From: an uncultured Eubacteriales bacterium
Lineage (GTDB): Bacteria; Bacillota; Clostridia; Oscillospirales; Oscillospiraceae
DNA: 10,938 nucleotides
Assembly: GCA_900556935.1 (NCBI GenBank)
Contig: USQL01000075.1
Location: forward strand, 1 to 10,938
Reading direction: 5' to 3'
The number at the start of each line of letters is the position of its first letter. Within the stretch, counting starts at the first letter, position 1. Positions 10,916-10,938 of the stretch are shown here, piece by piece. Both the position numbers and the translations under genes were made by a program. Under the pieces are notes generated by a model, which was not told the DNA's origin, did not search any database, and saw only the letters and a program-made list of their open reading frames with translations.

Positions 10916-10938
10916 AAGATTCCTCCGCACCGGTTCTG

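Noticed and set aside
9775..10917. Longer pilM starting at 10917
   Set aside because: The extra 50 residues are encoded by the inverted-repeat leader, have no family resemblance, and would bury the GGAGG that serves the ATG at 10767.
10768..10938. Promoter for the pilM operon
   Set aside because: I looked for spaced -35/-10 boxes on the minus strand and saw none that stand out. The operon may begin further upstream, outside the window.

Overview
The window reads as one minus-strand type IV pilus (T4P) locus. In gene order, from right to left, it holds pilM, pilN, pilO and a very large prepilin-type gene that runs off the left edge. The first three genes are tightly packed: pilM and pilN are 14 nt apart, pilN and pilO overlap by 4 nt, and the giant gene starts 27 nt after pilO. 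All four have strong GGAGG-type ribosome binding sites 7-8 nt before ATG, so they look like one transcription unit. The GC-rich sequence, Shine-Dalgarno signals, absence of a pilP/pilQ (secretin) pair after pilO and the style of the intergenic repeats suggest a Gram-positive, GC-rich gut Clostridia relative (Oscillospiraceae/Ruminococcaceae type). This placement is inference; no marker gene is present.

Layout: 10768-10938 is non-coding and holds two inverted-repeat elements, with no convincing promoter. 9775-10767 is pilM (actin-like cytoplasmic ATPase fold). 9155-9760 is pilN and 8571-9158 is pilO (bitopic inner-membrane assembly proteins). Positions 1-8543 are a single uninterrupted reading frame of at least 2847 codons, with no stop inside the window. 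It begins with a class III prepilin leader (cleavage after G16, Glu at mature +5, hydrophobic helix). It continues with a pilin-like head, three divergent copies of a composite module of GLUG-type beta-solenoid repeats, a Pro/Glu/Ala-rich hinge, beta-rich Ig-like segments, and three InlB-B/Flg_new-like repeats near the visible end. The C-terminus lies outside the window.

Working model: PilM, PilN and PilO form the membrane platform that aligns T4P assembly. The giant prepilin is probably a minor pilin that carries a very large adhesin-like stalk, most plausibly at the pilus tip or at the base of the system. This matches the known idea of modular pilins (for example in Streptococcus sanguinis) but at an extreme size, over 300 kDa for the visible part. 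The long open frames on the plus strand over this gene are antisense shadows, not genes.
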